From: Acidobacteriota bacterium
GTDB taxonomy: Bacteria; Acidobacteriota; Blastocatellia; UBA7656
DNA: 64,000 nucleotides
Reading direction: 5' to 3'
Assembly: GCA_038040445.1 (NCBI GenBank)
Contig: JBBPIG010000020.1
Span: 61,108-125,107, forward strand
Part shown: positions 33,154 to 42,339 of the stretch, in pieces
Layout: each line of letters opens with the position of its first letter
How positions within the stretch are numbered: the first letter of the stretch is position 1
Translations under genes and position numbers: made by a program
The notes under the pieces: model-generated
Database searches by the model: none
What the model saw: only the letters and a program-made list of their open reading frames with translations
Told to the model about the DNA's origin: nothing

Positions 33154-33978
33154 CTACCCGACCAGCGTCGCGTGATTTTGCATCACGCAATCACTCCGTT
33201 GACGAACATATTCCGTAGGGCTCAGGTTCGAGAAGAGTCGAAAGTCGTGAATCAGGTGCGATTGGTCGTAATAGTCACAATCCGCCGCCACCTGCGCCCA
33301 ATTCGGCAAAGCGGTCTGTCGCACTGTTTCGAGCGCATGCCGAAAACGCCGGACACGACAAAACAGCTTGGGCGACATGCCGACCTCGCGCGCGAACAAC
33401 TGAATGAAGCGGCGTTGACTGAGGCCAGCATCCCGCGCGACATCGCGAATAGCCAAGCCAGAGTCGGCTCGACCGAAAGTGTCGAGCGCGAATCGCACGG
33501 CGCAATGACGCTCCAACGGCCGGAACAGATGCGCCACGAGCGCTTTCTCCAACAGGTTAAACCGCTCTGCCGGCGTTTTGGCTACGCACAGCCGCTCGCG
33601 AAGCTCTATGGCCGAAATCCCCCAAAGCGCCTCCAGGTCAACATGTGCATCGGCCAGTTCGCTTGCTGGCGTTCCAAGAAACGGAAACGCGCCGCCTGGT
33701 CTGAAACGCACGCCAATGACGGAAACGCGTTCCCGCGGATCTATCACGAAAGGTCCGCTATGAGTCCCGGAAACGACAGCTCCTGAAAAGCGTTTGCATC
33801 GCTCCGGTTTCGCGGCATCGTAAATGCGAAGTTCGTTCTCGTGAAGATTGATCACCAGATCAATCGTACCGCTCGGGGCAATCCGCTCCTTGGAATGCGC
33901 CGGTGCATCACTCAGCAGCCAAAGACGCTCGACGCAAGTGTCGAGCGGGGGCATTGGTGTTCTGGAACTGAAATGCAC
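33154..33978 (-). CDS. AraC-family regulator with DUF6597 N-terminus
   Basis: A 274-residue regulator. Residues ~1-150 match the DUF6597-type N-terminal domain (PPLDTCVERLWLLSDAPAHS, RIAPSGTIDLVINLHE); residues ~165-265 are the AraC double helix-turn-helix (IRDVARDAGLSQRRFIQLFA, REVGMSPKLFCRVRRFRHAL, DYYDQSHLIHDFRLFSNLSP). I chose GTG 33978 (HFSSRTPMPPLD) because family members start close to this phrase; no clear ribosome site helps. Effector unknown. Confidence 0.85.
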   Translation of the reverse strand: MHFSSRTPMPPLDTCVERLWLLSDAPAHSKERIAPSGTIDLVINLHENELRIYDAAKPERCKRFSGAVVSGTHSGPFVIDPRERVSVIGVRFRPGGAFPFLGTPASELADAHVDLEALWGISAIELRERLCVAKTPAERFNLLEKALVAHLFRPLERHCAVRFALDTFGRADSGLAIRDVARDAGLSQRRFIQLFAREVGMSPKLFCRVRRFRHALETVRQTALPNWAQVAADCDYYDQSHLIHDFRLFSNLSPTEYVRQRSDCVMQNHATLVG

Positions 33979-34277
33979 AGCAACAATAGGATATAAGAAG
34001 AGAGCTTCTGACTCAACGGGATGACTAAACCCTAAGCTTGTATGCCGAAAGATTCTCGCATAATCGTCTCGATTCGAAAAAAGTAGATTGTCCGCAATTC
34101 TGGACAATTTGGCCGACGAGTGCGCTGGCAGTGAAATGGTAACGTGGCTCCCCGCCCGTGAACTTGAATGAACTTGCAGGCACAATCACAGCGCGACAAT
34201 GATAATCCTCGAGACTTCACGAGACTTCACTGTGAGAGGTTGACGATGAGACTTCTACCAATGTGGTTCAGGCAAGT

Positions 34278-35768
34278 TCAATTCGCCCGAAGTTTCTTAA
34301 GCATCTCGACGGCATTTGTGTTCTGTGGGTTCAAATCAAGGGAACGCTGATAGTTCCTGATGGCAAGCTCCTTGTCACCCTTCACCATATACGCTTCGCC
34401 CAAACTGTCGTATGCGTTCGCATAGTCTGGGAATGCCTCTACGTTGAGCCGAAACACAGCCACTGCCGCGCCCACATCCTTCCGCGTGTTGAGAAAATAA
34501 TATCCTAAACTGTTCATCTCGGATTTGCTCAGCGAGTATTCGGCGGAACGCGCACGCATCTGCCGGAATTGTGTGAGCGCCGCCGCTACGCCTGTTTCCC
34601 GTATGATGGGGGCAAGAGTTTCGGCGATTGAGCGTTTCGGCATCTCGTATGGTGCGCCGTCCAGGATACGGTTGATTGCCGCCGCGATATCGTCGAGACG
34701 GTACACATTGCCGCGCATATTCGACAATAAGATAATCACGCGCTCCTGCTCCGGCACTCGCAGCAGTAGATTGGCGAAGCCGGGAAGACCGCCCGTCGTG
34801 CGTAAAACTTTGCGCTTCTTACCCGACCATTCCTCTTCGGCGGTCTTCCAACCATATGCCGTAATCACTTTTCGCAAGCCGAACAAAAGGGTTTTTGAAC
34901 GCTGGCTGGCGAGCGCATTGCCATAGAGCGCACGCTCCCACCGGTGCAAGTCGCGCGCGGTTGAGTAGAGACCGCCGGCAGGCGTTGCGCCGATGTGCAT
35001 TGCGTTATCAATACCGGCGAAGTTCTGCCGATAACCGGATGCTCGCTTTGGCACGAGCGGCACCAGAAGCGCGGGAACGGTTTCCGTCATAGCGGCGGGT
35101 TGTAGGATACGCTCCCCTAGCACTTGCCAATAGGACTTGCCGGTGACGTGTTGGATAATCGCGCCGAGGACAGCGTACCCGTCGCTGCTATAACCATAAT
35201 CAGTACCCGGCTCGAAGCGAAGCGGGCGCGCGGCAATCAGTTTCACCAGCTCGTCGTTGGAGAGCAGGTCGGCGTTAATCTTCGTCACGATTGGTGGAAT
35301 GTCGTTTGAATTATCCGAAAAGGCAATGTCCTGCTGAATCCCGGACGTGTGATTGAGAAGCTGGTCAACAGTAATTCTAGTTCCGGTTTCGCGCGGATAA
35401 TAGGGAACATAGTCGGACACTTTTCCGTCGAGCGGAATTTTTCCTTCTTCGACGAGCTGCATGATGATGAGAGCCGTCATCGGCTTTGTCATTGAGGCAA
35501 TTTCAAACTTCGTGTCTAAGGTGTTCGGGATGCCCCATTCAAGATTCGCTTGACCGAACGCTCGTTCGTATAAAACCTGGCCGCGCTCGGCAACGAGAAT
35601 GACGCCGTTAAACTGCTCATATTTGTGAGAGAGCGTCATCAGTCCGTCTATTCTCCTTGCTTTGGTCTGCGCGAAGCTGCGGGTTTCACCAGTCGCGAGA
35701 TTTATTGCAGCAAGCAATAGTGCTACTTTTGCAAACAGTTTGACGGTATTCCCCATACGTTTCCTCAT
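34278..35768 (-). CDS. Secreted serine hydrolase (beta-lactamase fold) with TPR tail
   Basis: A 496-residue exported protein: leader (VKLFAKVALLLAAINLATGE), then a class C beta-lactamase/DD-peptidase-like domain with the SxxK motif ASMTKPM, a Tyr motif in YGYSSDGY and LNHTSGI. A C-terminal TPR pair follows (NAYDSLGEAYMVKGDKELAI, NYQRSLDLNPQNTNAVEML). It may act on D-amino-acid peptides or esters; the substrate is unknown. The same architecture recurs at 39878-41348. Confidence 0.88.
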   Translation of the reverse strand: MRKRMGNTVKLFAKVALLLAAINLATGETRSFAQTKARRIDGLMTLSHKYEQFNGVILVAERGQVLYERAFGQANLEWGIPNTLDTKFEIASMTKPMTALIIMQLVEEGKIPLDGKVSDYVPYYPRETGTRITVDQLLNHTSGIQQDIAFSDNSNDIPPIVTKINADLLSNDELVKLIAARPLRFEPGTDYGYSSDGYAVLGAIIQHVTGKSYWQVLGERILQPAAMTETVPALLVPLVPKRASGYRQNFAGIDNAMHIGATPAGGLYSTARDLHRWERALYGNALASQRSKTLLFGLRKVITAYGWKTAEEEWSGKKRKVLRTTGGLPGFANLLLRVPEQERVIILLSNMRGNVYRLDDIAAAINRILDGAPYEMPKRSIAETLAPIIRETGVAAALTQFRQMRARSAEYSLSKSEMNSLGYYFLNTRKDVGAAVAVFRLNVEAFPDYANAYDSLGEAYMVKGDKELAIRNYQRSLDLNPQNTNAVEMLKKLRAN

Positions 35769-35975
35769 TTCCCAGAGACTACAGAATCGAGAAACAACAC
35801 GCTTCAAGCAAACCGCCTCTTTTCCGGCACGACCGATTTTCTCACAACTTTCTCACACCTGCCTCATTCTTATTTCAACACTTTCAGCTACCCTGCTACA
35901 GGGCTGACCCGAGACCTGGGCAAACTCAGACGGCCCAGGTCTTCAGGCGACTTCGAGTGACAGACGTTAAATACT

Positions 35976-37316
35976 ATGAAAATTAAAAACCTATTCGCAA
36001 CTTTACTGACACTTGCGTTGTTCACCGCAGGCTACGCACAGACGCCGGACAAAGCCAAACTCGACCAGTTTTTTGACCGCCTCGCCGAAAAGAATAAGGC
36101 GATGGGGAGCCTGACCATCGCCAAAGACGGCAAAGTTCTTTACACCCGCGCTATCGGCTACAGCCAGATCAACGGAACTGAAAAGAAACCTTTGACTGCG
36201 GCGAACAGATTCCGGATCGGTTCGATCACAAAAATGTTCACCGCCGCGATGATCTTACAGCTCGTCGAGGAAGGAAAATTGAAGCTGACCGATACCCTCG
36301 ACAAGTTCTTCCCGCAGGTTCCGAACGCCAAGAAAATTACTATCGTGCAAATACTCTCGCATCGCAGCGGCATCCCTAACGTAAGGCGCGATCAGAATTC
36401 TCAAGGAAACGTGAACACGACTCCAATAACGAAGGATGAAATGCTCGCCCTTATCGTCAAAGCCACGCCTGATTTCGAACCGGACACAAAGCATTCCTAC
36501 AGCAATTCTGGCTATTTCCTTTTAGGTCTTATCCTTGAAAAGTTAACCGGCAAACCCTATGGGGAAGCCCTCAAGGAAAGAATCACCTCAAAGATCGGGC
36601 TCAAGGATACATACACCGCGACCGGAAATATTGATGTGAACAAAAACGAAAGTCTTACCTATATGAACCTCGGCGGCGACTGGAAACAGGTACCCGAAAC
36701 CCATCCAAGCATCCTCTTCGGCGGGGGCGCGATTGTTTCGACCCCGAACGACCTGGCCAAATTCATCCAGGCGCTGTTTGACGGGAAGATAGTGTCAAAG
36801 GAGAGCCTCGATCAGATGAAAACGATGAGGGACGGCGAAGGCCTTGGAATGGAGCCCTTCACGTTCGCTGGCAAGACCTTCTACGGGCACGCGGGCGGGG
36901 GCGACAACTATGGAGCGTGGCTGTCTTACGAGCCGGAAGAAAAGCTGGCGGTCGCCTACACTACGAACGCCAAGGTTTACCCGGTAGTCAACATCGTGCG
37001 CGGCGTTGTAGATATTTACTACAATAAACCGTTTGAGATTCCCGCCTTCGAATCAATCGCCGTCAGCCCGGAAGTTCTGGACAAATACGTCGGAGTTTAT
37101 TCGAGCCCCGAAGTCCGCGTGAAATTTACGATCACCAGAAAAGGCGCCACGCTTTACGTCCAGCCGGGTGAGCAATCCGCTGCCCCGCTCGAAGCGATGG
37201 CGCAGGATAAATTTGAAATCGAGGGTGCGGGTGTAGTTTTCGAATTCGACGCCGCGAAAAACCAGATGATTCAGAAACGGGACGGTCGGGAGAGGGTTTT
37301 CACGAAGGAAAAATGA
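35976..37316 (+). CDS. Secreted serine hydrolase (beta-lactamase fold)
   Basis: A 446-residue exported protein with leader (NLFATLLTLALFTAGYAQ) and beta-lactamase-like motifs SITK (in FRIGSITKMFTAAMIL), YSNSGYFLLG and FYGHAGGGDNYGAW (KTG-equivalent HxG). A C-terminal lipocalin-like tail (ILDKYVGVYSSPEVRVKFTI type) replaces the TPR of its neighbours. Divergent from the 34278-35768 gene, with about 200 bp between them. Confidence 0.9.
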   Translation: MKIKNLFATLLTLALFTAGYAQTPDKAKLDQFFDRLAEKNKAMGSLTIAKDGKVLYTRAIGYSQINGTEKKPLTAANRFRIGSITKMFTAAMILQLVEEGKLKLTDTLDKFFPQVPNAKKITIVQILSHRSGIPNVRRDQNSQGNVNTTPITKDEMLALIVKATPDFEPDTKHSYSNSGYFLLGLILEKLTGKPYGEALKERITSKIGLKDTYTATGNIDVNKNESLTYMNLGGDWKQVPETHPSILFGGGAIVSTPNDLAKFIQALFDGKIVSKESLDQMKTMRDGEGLGMEPFTFAGKTFYGHAGGGDNYGAWLSYEPEEKLAVAYTTNAKVYPVVNIVRGVVDIYYNKPFEIPAFESIAVSPEVLDKYVGVYSSPEVRVKFTITRKGATLYVQPGEQSAAPLEAMAQDKFEIEGAGVVFEFDAAKNQMIQKRDGRERVFTKEK

Positions 37317-37423
37317 CCGTCATAAAAATTGGACATGACTATGTGTTTGCCCTGTCGAACTATGTGGAATCCGGCTTTTTGGAGAGCCTTGACCGCATCG
37401 AGATGATTGACGCCAGGAATTCT
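37313..37423 (+). CDS. Short frame overlapping the hydrolase stop
   Basis: A 36-codon frame joined to the hydrolase by an ATGA overlap. It reads HDYVFALSNYVESGFLESLD then IEMIDARN. The amphipathic sequence does not look random, but I do not recognise it. It could be a small coupled gene or a relic. Confidence 0.3.
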
Positions 37424-37431
37424 TGACACAC

Positions 37432-37629
37432 CTACACCACCACGCTTACTTCGCGAACGTCCTGACCTTTTACTAGATCGTCGATTGCGGCGAGATATTC
37501 ACGAATGGCGTCTTGAATGTTGGCGAGTGCTTCAGTTTCGGTTTCACCTTGGGACCAGCAACCGGGCAAGCCGGGACAGGAAACGCTGAAGCCTTCATCC
37601 GATTCGTTGACCACAACTTTATGATTCAT
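37432..37629 (-). CDS. HicB-like antitoxin, no HicA adjacent
   Basis: A 65-residue protein with the HicB fold: KVVVNESDEGFSVSCPGLPG, CWSQGETETEALANIQDAIR, EYLAAIDDL. HicB normally neutralises the RNA interferase HicA and is encoded next to it; no HicA frame is seen on either side. Solitary HicB-like proteins are common and may have lost the toxin. Confidence 0.88.
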   Translation of the reverse strand: MNHKVVVNESDEGFSVSCPGLPGCWSQGETETEALANIQDAIREYLAAIDDLVKGQDVREVSVVV

Positions 37630-37696
37630 AGCAGCCTCGGCGTCATCATAGCGCTGCCGCCTATCATCAACAATTCTGCAACTCGCTTGAACCCCA

Positions 37697-38044
37697 TCAA
37701 ATCTCGTTCGCGCGCTTCACCATCGCACGAGAACGTTCTCGGCGCTTCTGTCAGAAAGACCCATCGCGTTGTTCGCTTTCGTACAAGTGCGCGCGGGTTT
37801 CGGCGTAGATGCGAAAGCGAGCAGCGATGCGTTCGCTGTAAGAACCCGCATCGTCACTGCGCTCCGCAATGCGGCCGCCGGCGGCGACTGGGTCCTCAAG
37901 AGCCTTGGTGATGCGGCGGCCGGCGGTGACTCCGTCCTCGAGAGCCTTGGTAATGCCCCGGGCGACGATCGGATCATAGCTCGCCGCGGCGTCGCCGACT
38001 GCGAGCCTACCTGCGCCTTCTGCATCGATGGCAGGGAGCCGCAA
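37697..38044 (-). pseudogene. C-terminal relic of an FAD-dependent oxidoreductase
   Basis: The frame begins without a domain start and reads GRLAVGDAAASYDPIVARGI, the GDAA..DP..G.G motif of flavin-dependent reductases/halogenases, then a helical end (ARFRIYAETRAHLYESEQ). An in-frame TGA replaces the Trp expected in SFWQKRRERSR. A 42-bp tandem duplication (37869-37952) adds 14 residues. The whole N-terminal FAD domain is missing, cut at the next gene's end. Confidence 0.6.
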
Positions 38045-38047
38045 TCC

Positions 38048-38533
38048 TCACTTGGCTGGGGACGGCGCCTTTGGCGCGAGCGCGGTCCTCGAGTACAGGC
38101 CCACCGGATGGCCGGCTGGATCGACTACCACGGCGATGGCTCCGATGCCGTCGGACAAGTCGAAGGGGAATCCGGGCACGACCGTTCCGCCCAGGTCCTT
38201 CGCCTTCTTGCAGCTCGTTTGGATATCGGTTACCTGGACATAGACCACTCCGTTGAACGGACTGATCTTGCCCTCCGCACCGCGTAACGTGCCGATCGCC
38301 GTGCCACTTGAGACGATCTCCACCGCCAGATCAGTGCCCTGGAGCGCGGTGAATTTCCAATCGAAGAGCTGTCCGTAGAATTCCTTGGACTGCGCCAGGT
38401 TGGTCGTAGTGATGTCAAACCAGGCGATGCGCCCCGGTCCGACATCCGCCGGGCGAGTCTTGTCCGTCGCTGCATCGAGGGAGCCAGTCACAAGAGTCAG
38501 CGCAAAGGTGATCGCCAAAATCGCGTTTCGCAT
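38048..38533 (-). CDS. Exported VOC-domain protein
   Basis: A 161-residue protein with a signal peptide (LAITFALTLVTGSLDAA) followed by one VOC domain (GRIAWFDITTTNLAQSKEFY, QLFDWKFTALQG, VVDPAGHPVGLYSR). A periplasmic VOC protein is less usual than the cytosolic ones in this window. Ligand unknown. Confidence 0.85.
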   Translation of the reverse strand: MRNAILAITFALTLVTGSLDAATDKTRPADVGPGRIAWFDITTTNLAQSKEFYGQLFDWKFTALQGTDLAVEIVSSGTAIGTLRGAEGKISPFNGVVYVQVTDIQTSCKKAKDLGGTVVPGFPFDLSDGIGAIAVVVDPAGHPVGLYSRTALAPKAPSPAK

Positions 38534-38733
38534 CCTTGTCCTCCTAAGTCACATTGTTAAGGTACGGGTCGCATACTAACAGATGAGCCTAACATTGCAT
38601 CAACCGGAGCAGAATCTCGCGATCCCATGTTCCGTTGCCCCCTTAGCCATTCCCAATCTCCTCCCTAATCTGTCGAAGGACATGCGCGGGAATATCTGCA
38701 ATGACATTCTTCGGATACATTCCAGCTACCAGG

Positions 38734-39030
38734 CTAAGGTGGGGCTTCCAGCTTCTTCAGCTTCTCGATAGCACCCGTCTCCTTGGGGTTCAACTCCAGC
38801 GACTTTTTGTAGTTTTGAATCGCAAGCTGCTTGTCGCCGTTCTCCATGTAGGCTTCGCCAAGGCTGTCGTAGGTATTGAAGCCCTGGGGAAACATCTCAA
38901 CGTTGAGCTTGAAAATCTCAATCGCGTCCTTGACTCGTTTCATCTGCAGGAGCTGGTAGCCGAGGCGATTCAGTTGCGGCTCGCTAAAGTCATAAGCGTC
39001 CTTCTGAGTCGCCCTCAGTTGCGCGAGTGT
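38734..39030 (-). pseudogene. Duplicated TPR tail of a serine hydrolase
   Basis: This stretch encodes only the C-terminal TPR part (QKDAYDFSEPQLNRLGYQLL, FNTYDSLGEAYMENGDKQLA) of a hydrolase like 39878-41348. Bases 38783-39020 are identical to 39927-40164 except for about two positions by eye. There is no hydrolase domain in front. A recent duplication whose copies flank the toxin-antitoxin pair. Confidence 0.8.
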
Positions 39031-39085
39031 GTGACGCGGCGATGCGACAAGTGGCGAAGGCGGTAGGCACGACTGCGCGGTTAGT

Positions 39086-39337
39086 TTACGCAGCGTCCTC
39101 GTCAAGCTTCTGCTGCAGCCAAAGATTAACCAACTCGTCAACCTTAACCCCGCGCTTCGCGGCCTGCCTTTCAATCTCGCTTAGCAATTCAAGACTGACC
39201 GGAACGGTGCAAGGCACTTCGAATTCAGCGTCTGGCGCATCCGAGTCAAACTCGGTGAAGTCGTGCGTGTCCCAAAACTCTCCGATCTTTTCGTCCGAAT
39301 CGGCTTTGGAAACGCTGCTGAGTTTATTTTCTTCCAT
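39086..39337 (-). CDS. CopG/BrnA-like antitoxin
   Basis: An 83-residue protein with the FWDTHDFTEF phrase common in BrnT-associated antitoxins and a C-terminal ribbon-helix-helix-like part (VPVSLELLSEIERQAAKRGV, KVDELVNLWLQQKL). Its start lies inside the end of the toxin gene (14-bp overlap). It should bind the toxin and repress the operon. Confidence 0.88.
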   Translation of the reverse strand: MEENKLSSVSKADSDEKIGEFWDTHDFTEFDSDAPDAEFEVPCTVPVSLELLSEIERQAAKRGVKVDELVNLWLQQKLDEDAA

Positions 39338-39611
39338 AAGTCTTGCGCTCCTTGTCGCTCATGTCTCGGGCGCTAATAATGACTGCCGTTTTGAGTCTCG
39401 GCTTGTAGATGAAGAATACTGAGAGATATCTGCCGCCAAGGGTCTGTCCAAACGCAACGTAAACATCCTCGCCGGCCGTATGTCCCTTCTCAGCGAAACG
39501 TATCCGCGGCTGGTTGAAGAGAATCTGCCTTGCCTCACTGAAGGTGACATGATGCTTTGATTCTAGTTTTGCTTCAATCCGTTCAGGGCAAACGACTGTT
39601 TCAATCTGCAC
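39324..39611 (-). CDS. BrnT-like toxin (RelE fold)
   Basis: A 95-residue protein with BrnT features: ERIEAKLESKHHVTFSEARQ, YVAFGQTLGGRYLSVFFIYK, VIISARDMSDKERKTYGRK. BrnT is a ribonuclease that slows translation. Toxin-first order with the antitoxin overlapping, both intact. Confidence 0.88.
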   Translation of the reverse strand: MQIETVVCPERIEAKLESKHHVTFSEARQILFNQPRIRFAEKGHTAGEDVYVAFGQTLGGRYLSVFFIYKPRLKTAVIISARDMSDKERKTYGRK

Positions 39612-39877
39612 TTCACCGATCCTTCACACTCCGCTCAAACAGATCGCAGCGCGCTGATGATTTGGAGTCCAAGTATAGACCCGCCGCAGTCTATCAACAA
39701 TGGTCTGGAACACTCGAATCGTCGATTGCGGAATTGGGTGGTGACCTTGTTCCGTGACCGTGAAACAATGCTGGAATTGCGCGGCGATAGACGCCTGCCT
39801 TCACCGTATTCATGGAGAGGTGCTGCGATCATCCGTGCCAGGCGCTCATTGGCCTGAGTGAAGTTCCACCTACTCTG

Positions 39878-41348
39878 CTACGGCGCGGCTTCCAGCTTTT
39901 TTAGCTTCTCGACAGCATTCGTGTTCTTGGGGTTCAACTCCAGCGACTTTTTGTAGTTTTGAATCGCAAGCTGCTTGTCGCCGTTCTCCATGTAGGCTTC
40001 GCCAAGGCTGTCGTAGGTATTGAAGCCCTGGGGAAACATCTCAACGTTGAGCTTGAAAATCTCAATCGCGTCCTTGACTCGTTTCATCTGCAGGAGCTGG
40101 TAGCCGAGGCCATTCAGTTGCGGCTCGCTAAAGTCATAAGCGTCCTTCTGAGTCGCCTTCAGTTCACGGTATTGCTTGATCGCCGCTTGCACATCTTTCT
40201 CGATAACGGTGTTGAAGAGCGTCTCGGCGATGTCGCGCAGCGGCGCCTTGTAGGGCTTTCCGAAAAGGATGCCGGCGATCTTCTGCGACATTTCCACGAG
40301 CTTGGTGCCGCCGGTGTTGTTGAGAAGCACGATCAGGTTTTTGCTCTCGGGCATACGAGTAATCACCGTGTTGAAACCGTTGATGCCGCCGCCGTGCTCA
40401 ATTATTGTGACCGGCTCGTCCTGGGCGCCGAGCGGGGGCTTCCGCACGAACCAGCCGTAGGCGTAGAGGCTCATGCCCGGCTTGAACATCAGTTCCTTGA
40501 GCTGCGGCGAGAGCAGCTTCTCGGTATACAGCGCCTGATCCCAAAGGTAGAGATCCTCGACCGTAGAGTAGAGCGACCCCTGCAGCATAAGGCAGTGACA
40601 TGTCGAGGTAAGGGGCGTTGATGTAACCGCCGGGACGTTTCTCGTAACCCGAGGCACGCTTGGCGAGGATCGTTGCGTGGTGGTCGTAGCCGGTGTTCTT
40701 CATGCCGACCGGGTCTAAGATTCGCTCCTTTAACACTTGCTCATAAGGCTTGCCAGTCACGCGTTCGACAATCGCACCGAGCAGGAAATAGCCTGAGTTG
40801 TTGTAAACCATTTTCGTGCCGGGCTCAAACTCGAGGTCGCCGCTGGCGAACTTCTTTACGAAGTCTGAGACGCTGTAGGGGTTGCGGGCTATCTCCTGGA
40901 AGAAGTTCGGCAGGCTGGTGTAGCTGGGGATGCCGGAGGTGTGGTTCAGAAGCTGATGAATGGTAATTCGATCGCCGGTGTCCTTGCGATAGTCGGGCAG
41001 ATAATCGGTGAGCTTGCCTTCCACCTTGATCTTGCCCTCCTGGACGAGTTGCAGGACCAGCATTGAAGTGAACTGCTTGGTGATCGAGCCCAGACGGAAC
41101 TTGGTGTCAGTCTCGACCGGAATGTTCCACTCCATGTTGGCCATCCCGTACCCCTTCTTGAAGATGACCTTGCCGTTCTCAGCCACCAACACCGCGCCGT
41201 TAAACTGCCGGTAGCTGTTGTAGACCTTCATCAACTCATCGATCGTTGCCGCCTTGTCTTGTGCTAGCACACTCGCATGTGCGGCAGCTAGCCAGGCAAT
41301 CGTAATCAATAAGAGCAAGATTCGAGGGCCGGGGAAACGCTTTCTCAT
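39878..41348 (-). pseudogene. Serine hydrolase with TPR tail, frameshifted
   Basis: The N-terminal frame (from 41348) has a leader (ILLLLITIAWLAAAHASVLA), SxxK in GSITKQF, YNNSGYFLLG and INAPYLDMSLPYAAG, then goes out of frame. The remaining hydrolase (SLYSTVEDLYLWDQAL, IIEHGGGINGF) and TPR tail continue in another frame. Removing one base from the run CCCC at 40577-40580 restores one protein of about 490 residues. Homopolymer indel: mutation or assembly error. Confidence 0.82.
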
Positions 41349-41480
41349 AGTAGTTCTCTCCTTCAGGATACTATTGCAGAGGTGTCACCTTCCAATTGTT
41401 GGGAGTTGTGCGCCTGACCATTGCATTCTCTCTCAACTCACGTCACAGACAAACCGACCCGAACCACGAGCGGTCTTAGT

Positions 41481-41555
41481 TTGGTTGTCCGACAAACTTC
41501 AGTTTGTCGGCGCGGTCAGCCTATCGCGACAAACTGAAGTTTGTCGGACAACCAA
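41481..41555. repeat. Perfect 29-bp inverted repeat (CCGACAAACTT family)
   Basis: Arms 41481-41509 and 41527-41555 are exact reverse complements around a 17-nt loop, and each arm has its own palindrome, GACAAACTTCAGTTTGTC. A related element lies at 50326-50400. It could be a terminator, being just downstream of the nucleotidyltransferase gene. Confidence 0.8.
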
Positions 41556-41583
41556 TCCGCGTTGTGAACCGCACGCACGTTGT

Positions 41584-42339
41584 TCACATTCGAAGAAGCC
41601 GAGCCCGGCGCAGCTTTTCGAGTTCTGCTCTGAGTGGAAGCCAGTACTGCCTGTCAGCTTCGCGTTCCAACCTTTCTTCCTCAAGGAGTGCTCCGGCCAG
41701 CACCGGCTCATTTCCCGGCTTGGCAAGCCTCAGAAGCGGACGCTTGCGAATCAGGCTAATCGGTAAGCGTCCCTGTTTCTCTGCCAACTCGATTAGCAAC
41801 TCCGGCGTACGAAGCTCAAGTAACCAGAAACGTATCTGATCGGCGCCGGGACGCTCGCAGTTGGCGAAGTAATTCACCTCAATCAAGCGGCGCACCATGG
41901 GCCAATCTTTGTCGCGTTGCGTCTTCTTCGCCTGAACCAGATCAGGCAGCGACATGATTTCGCATTTTGTGCCATCTTCAAAGACCATCGTCGTGCGGCG
42001 CTTCCAAAGCTTCGCGAATGAGTCAACACCGCGCATCTTAGTCATCACGTCGACACGCATCCCGGCCGCCTCAGGAACGCGGCATCTGAAATGGATGGCA
42101 TGCCCCTTGCGGAGGTACTTGGACTCGAAGGGCGGTACGGCAATTACGTCTGCCTGCAGTTCTTTCAAGGCTCCGCTCAGTTTGGCGAGGTTTTCCGAAT
42201 TTGAGAGTATGGCGAGATCAGTGTCGCGACTAAACTCTGCTGCGCCGTATAATACGCACGCCTGGCCGCCCATCAGCAGCGCGCGGACTCTGTGCGCTCG
42301 CATCGAAGAAAGGACTCTGAGTATCGGGTTCCGGATCAA
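41584..42339 (-). CDS. Nucleotidyltransferase-fold protein
   Basis: A 251-residue protein with an MNT/DUF6036-like nucleotidyltransferase N-terminus: LLMGGQACVLYGAAEFSRDT then DLAIL, the GG...Y...R.T.DLD pattern, and AGMRVDVMTKMRGVDSF with the third acidic residue. The C-terminal half is helical. Several possible starts (42339, 42303) lie inside the preceding gene. Such enzymes act as AMP-transferring toxins or their relatives in paired systems. Confidence 0.8.
   Translation of the reverse strand: MIRNPILRVLSSMRAHRVRALLMGGQACVLYGAAEFSRDTDLAILSNSENLAKLSGALKELQADVIAVPPFESKYLRKGHAIHFRCRVPEAAGMRVDVMTKMRGVDSFAKLWKRRTTMVFEDGTKCEIMSLPDLVQAKKTQRDKDWPMVRRLIEVNYFANCERPGADQIRFWLLELRTPELLIELAEKQGRLPISLIRKRPLLRLAKPGNEPVLAGALLEEERLEREADRQYWLPLRAELEKLRRARLLRM

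Noticed and set aside
39612..39877. A short plus frame (66 codons) upstream of the toxin pair
   Set aside because: No ribosome site and no family similarity recognised; probably chance.
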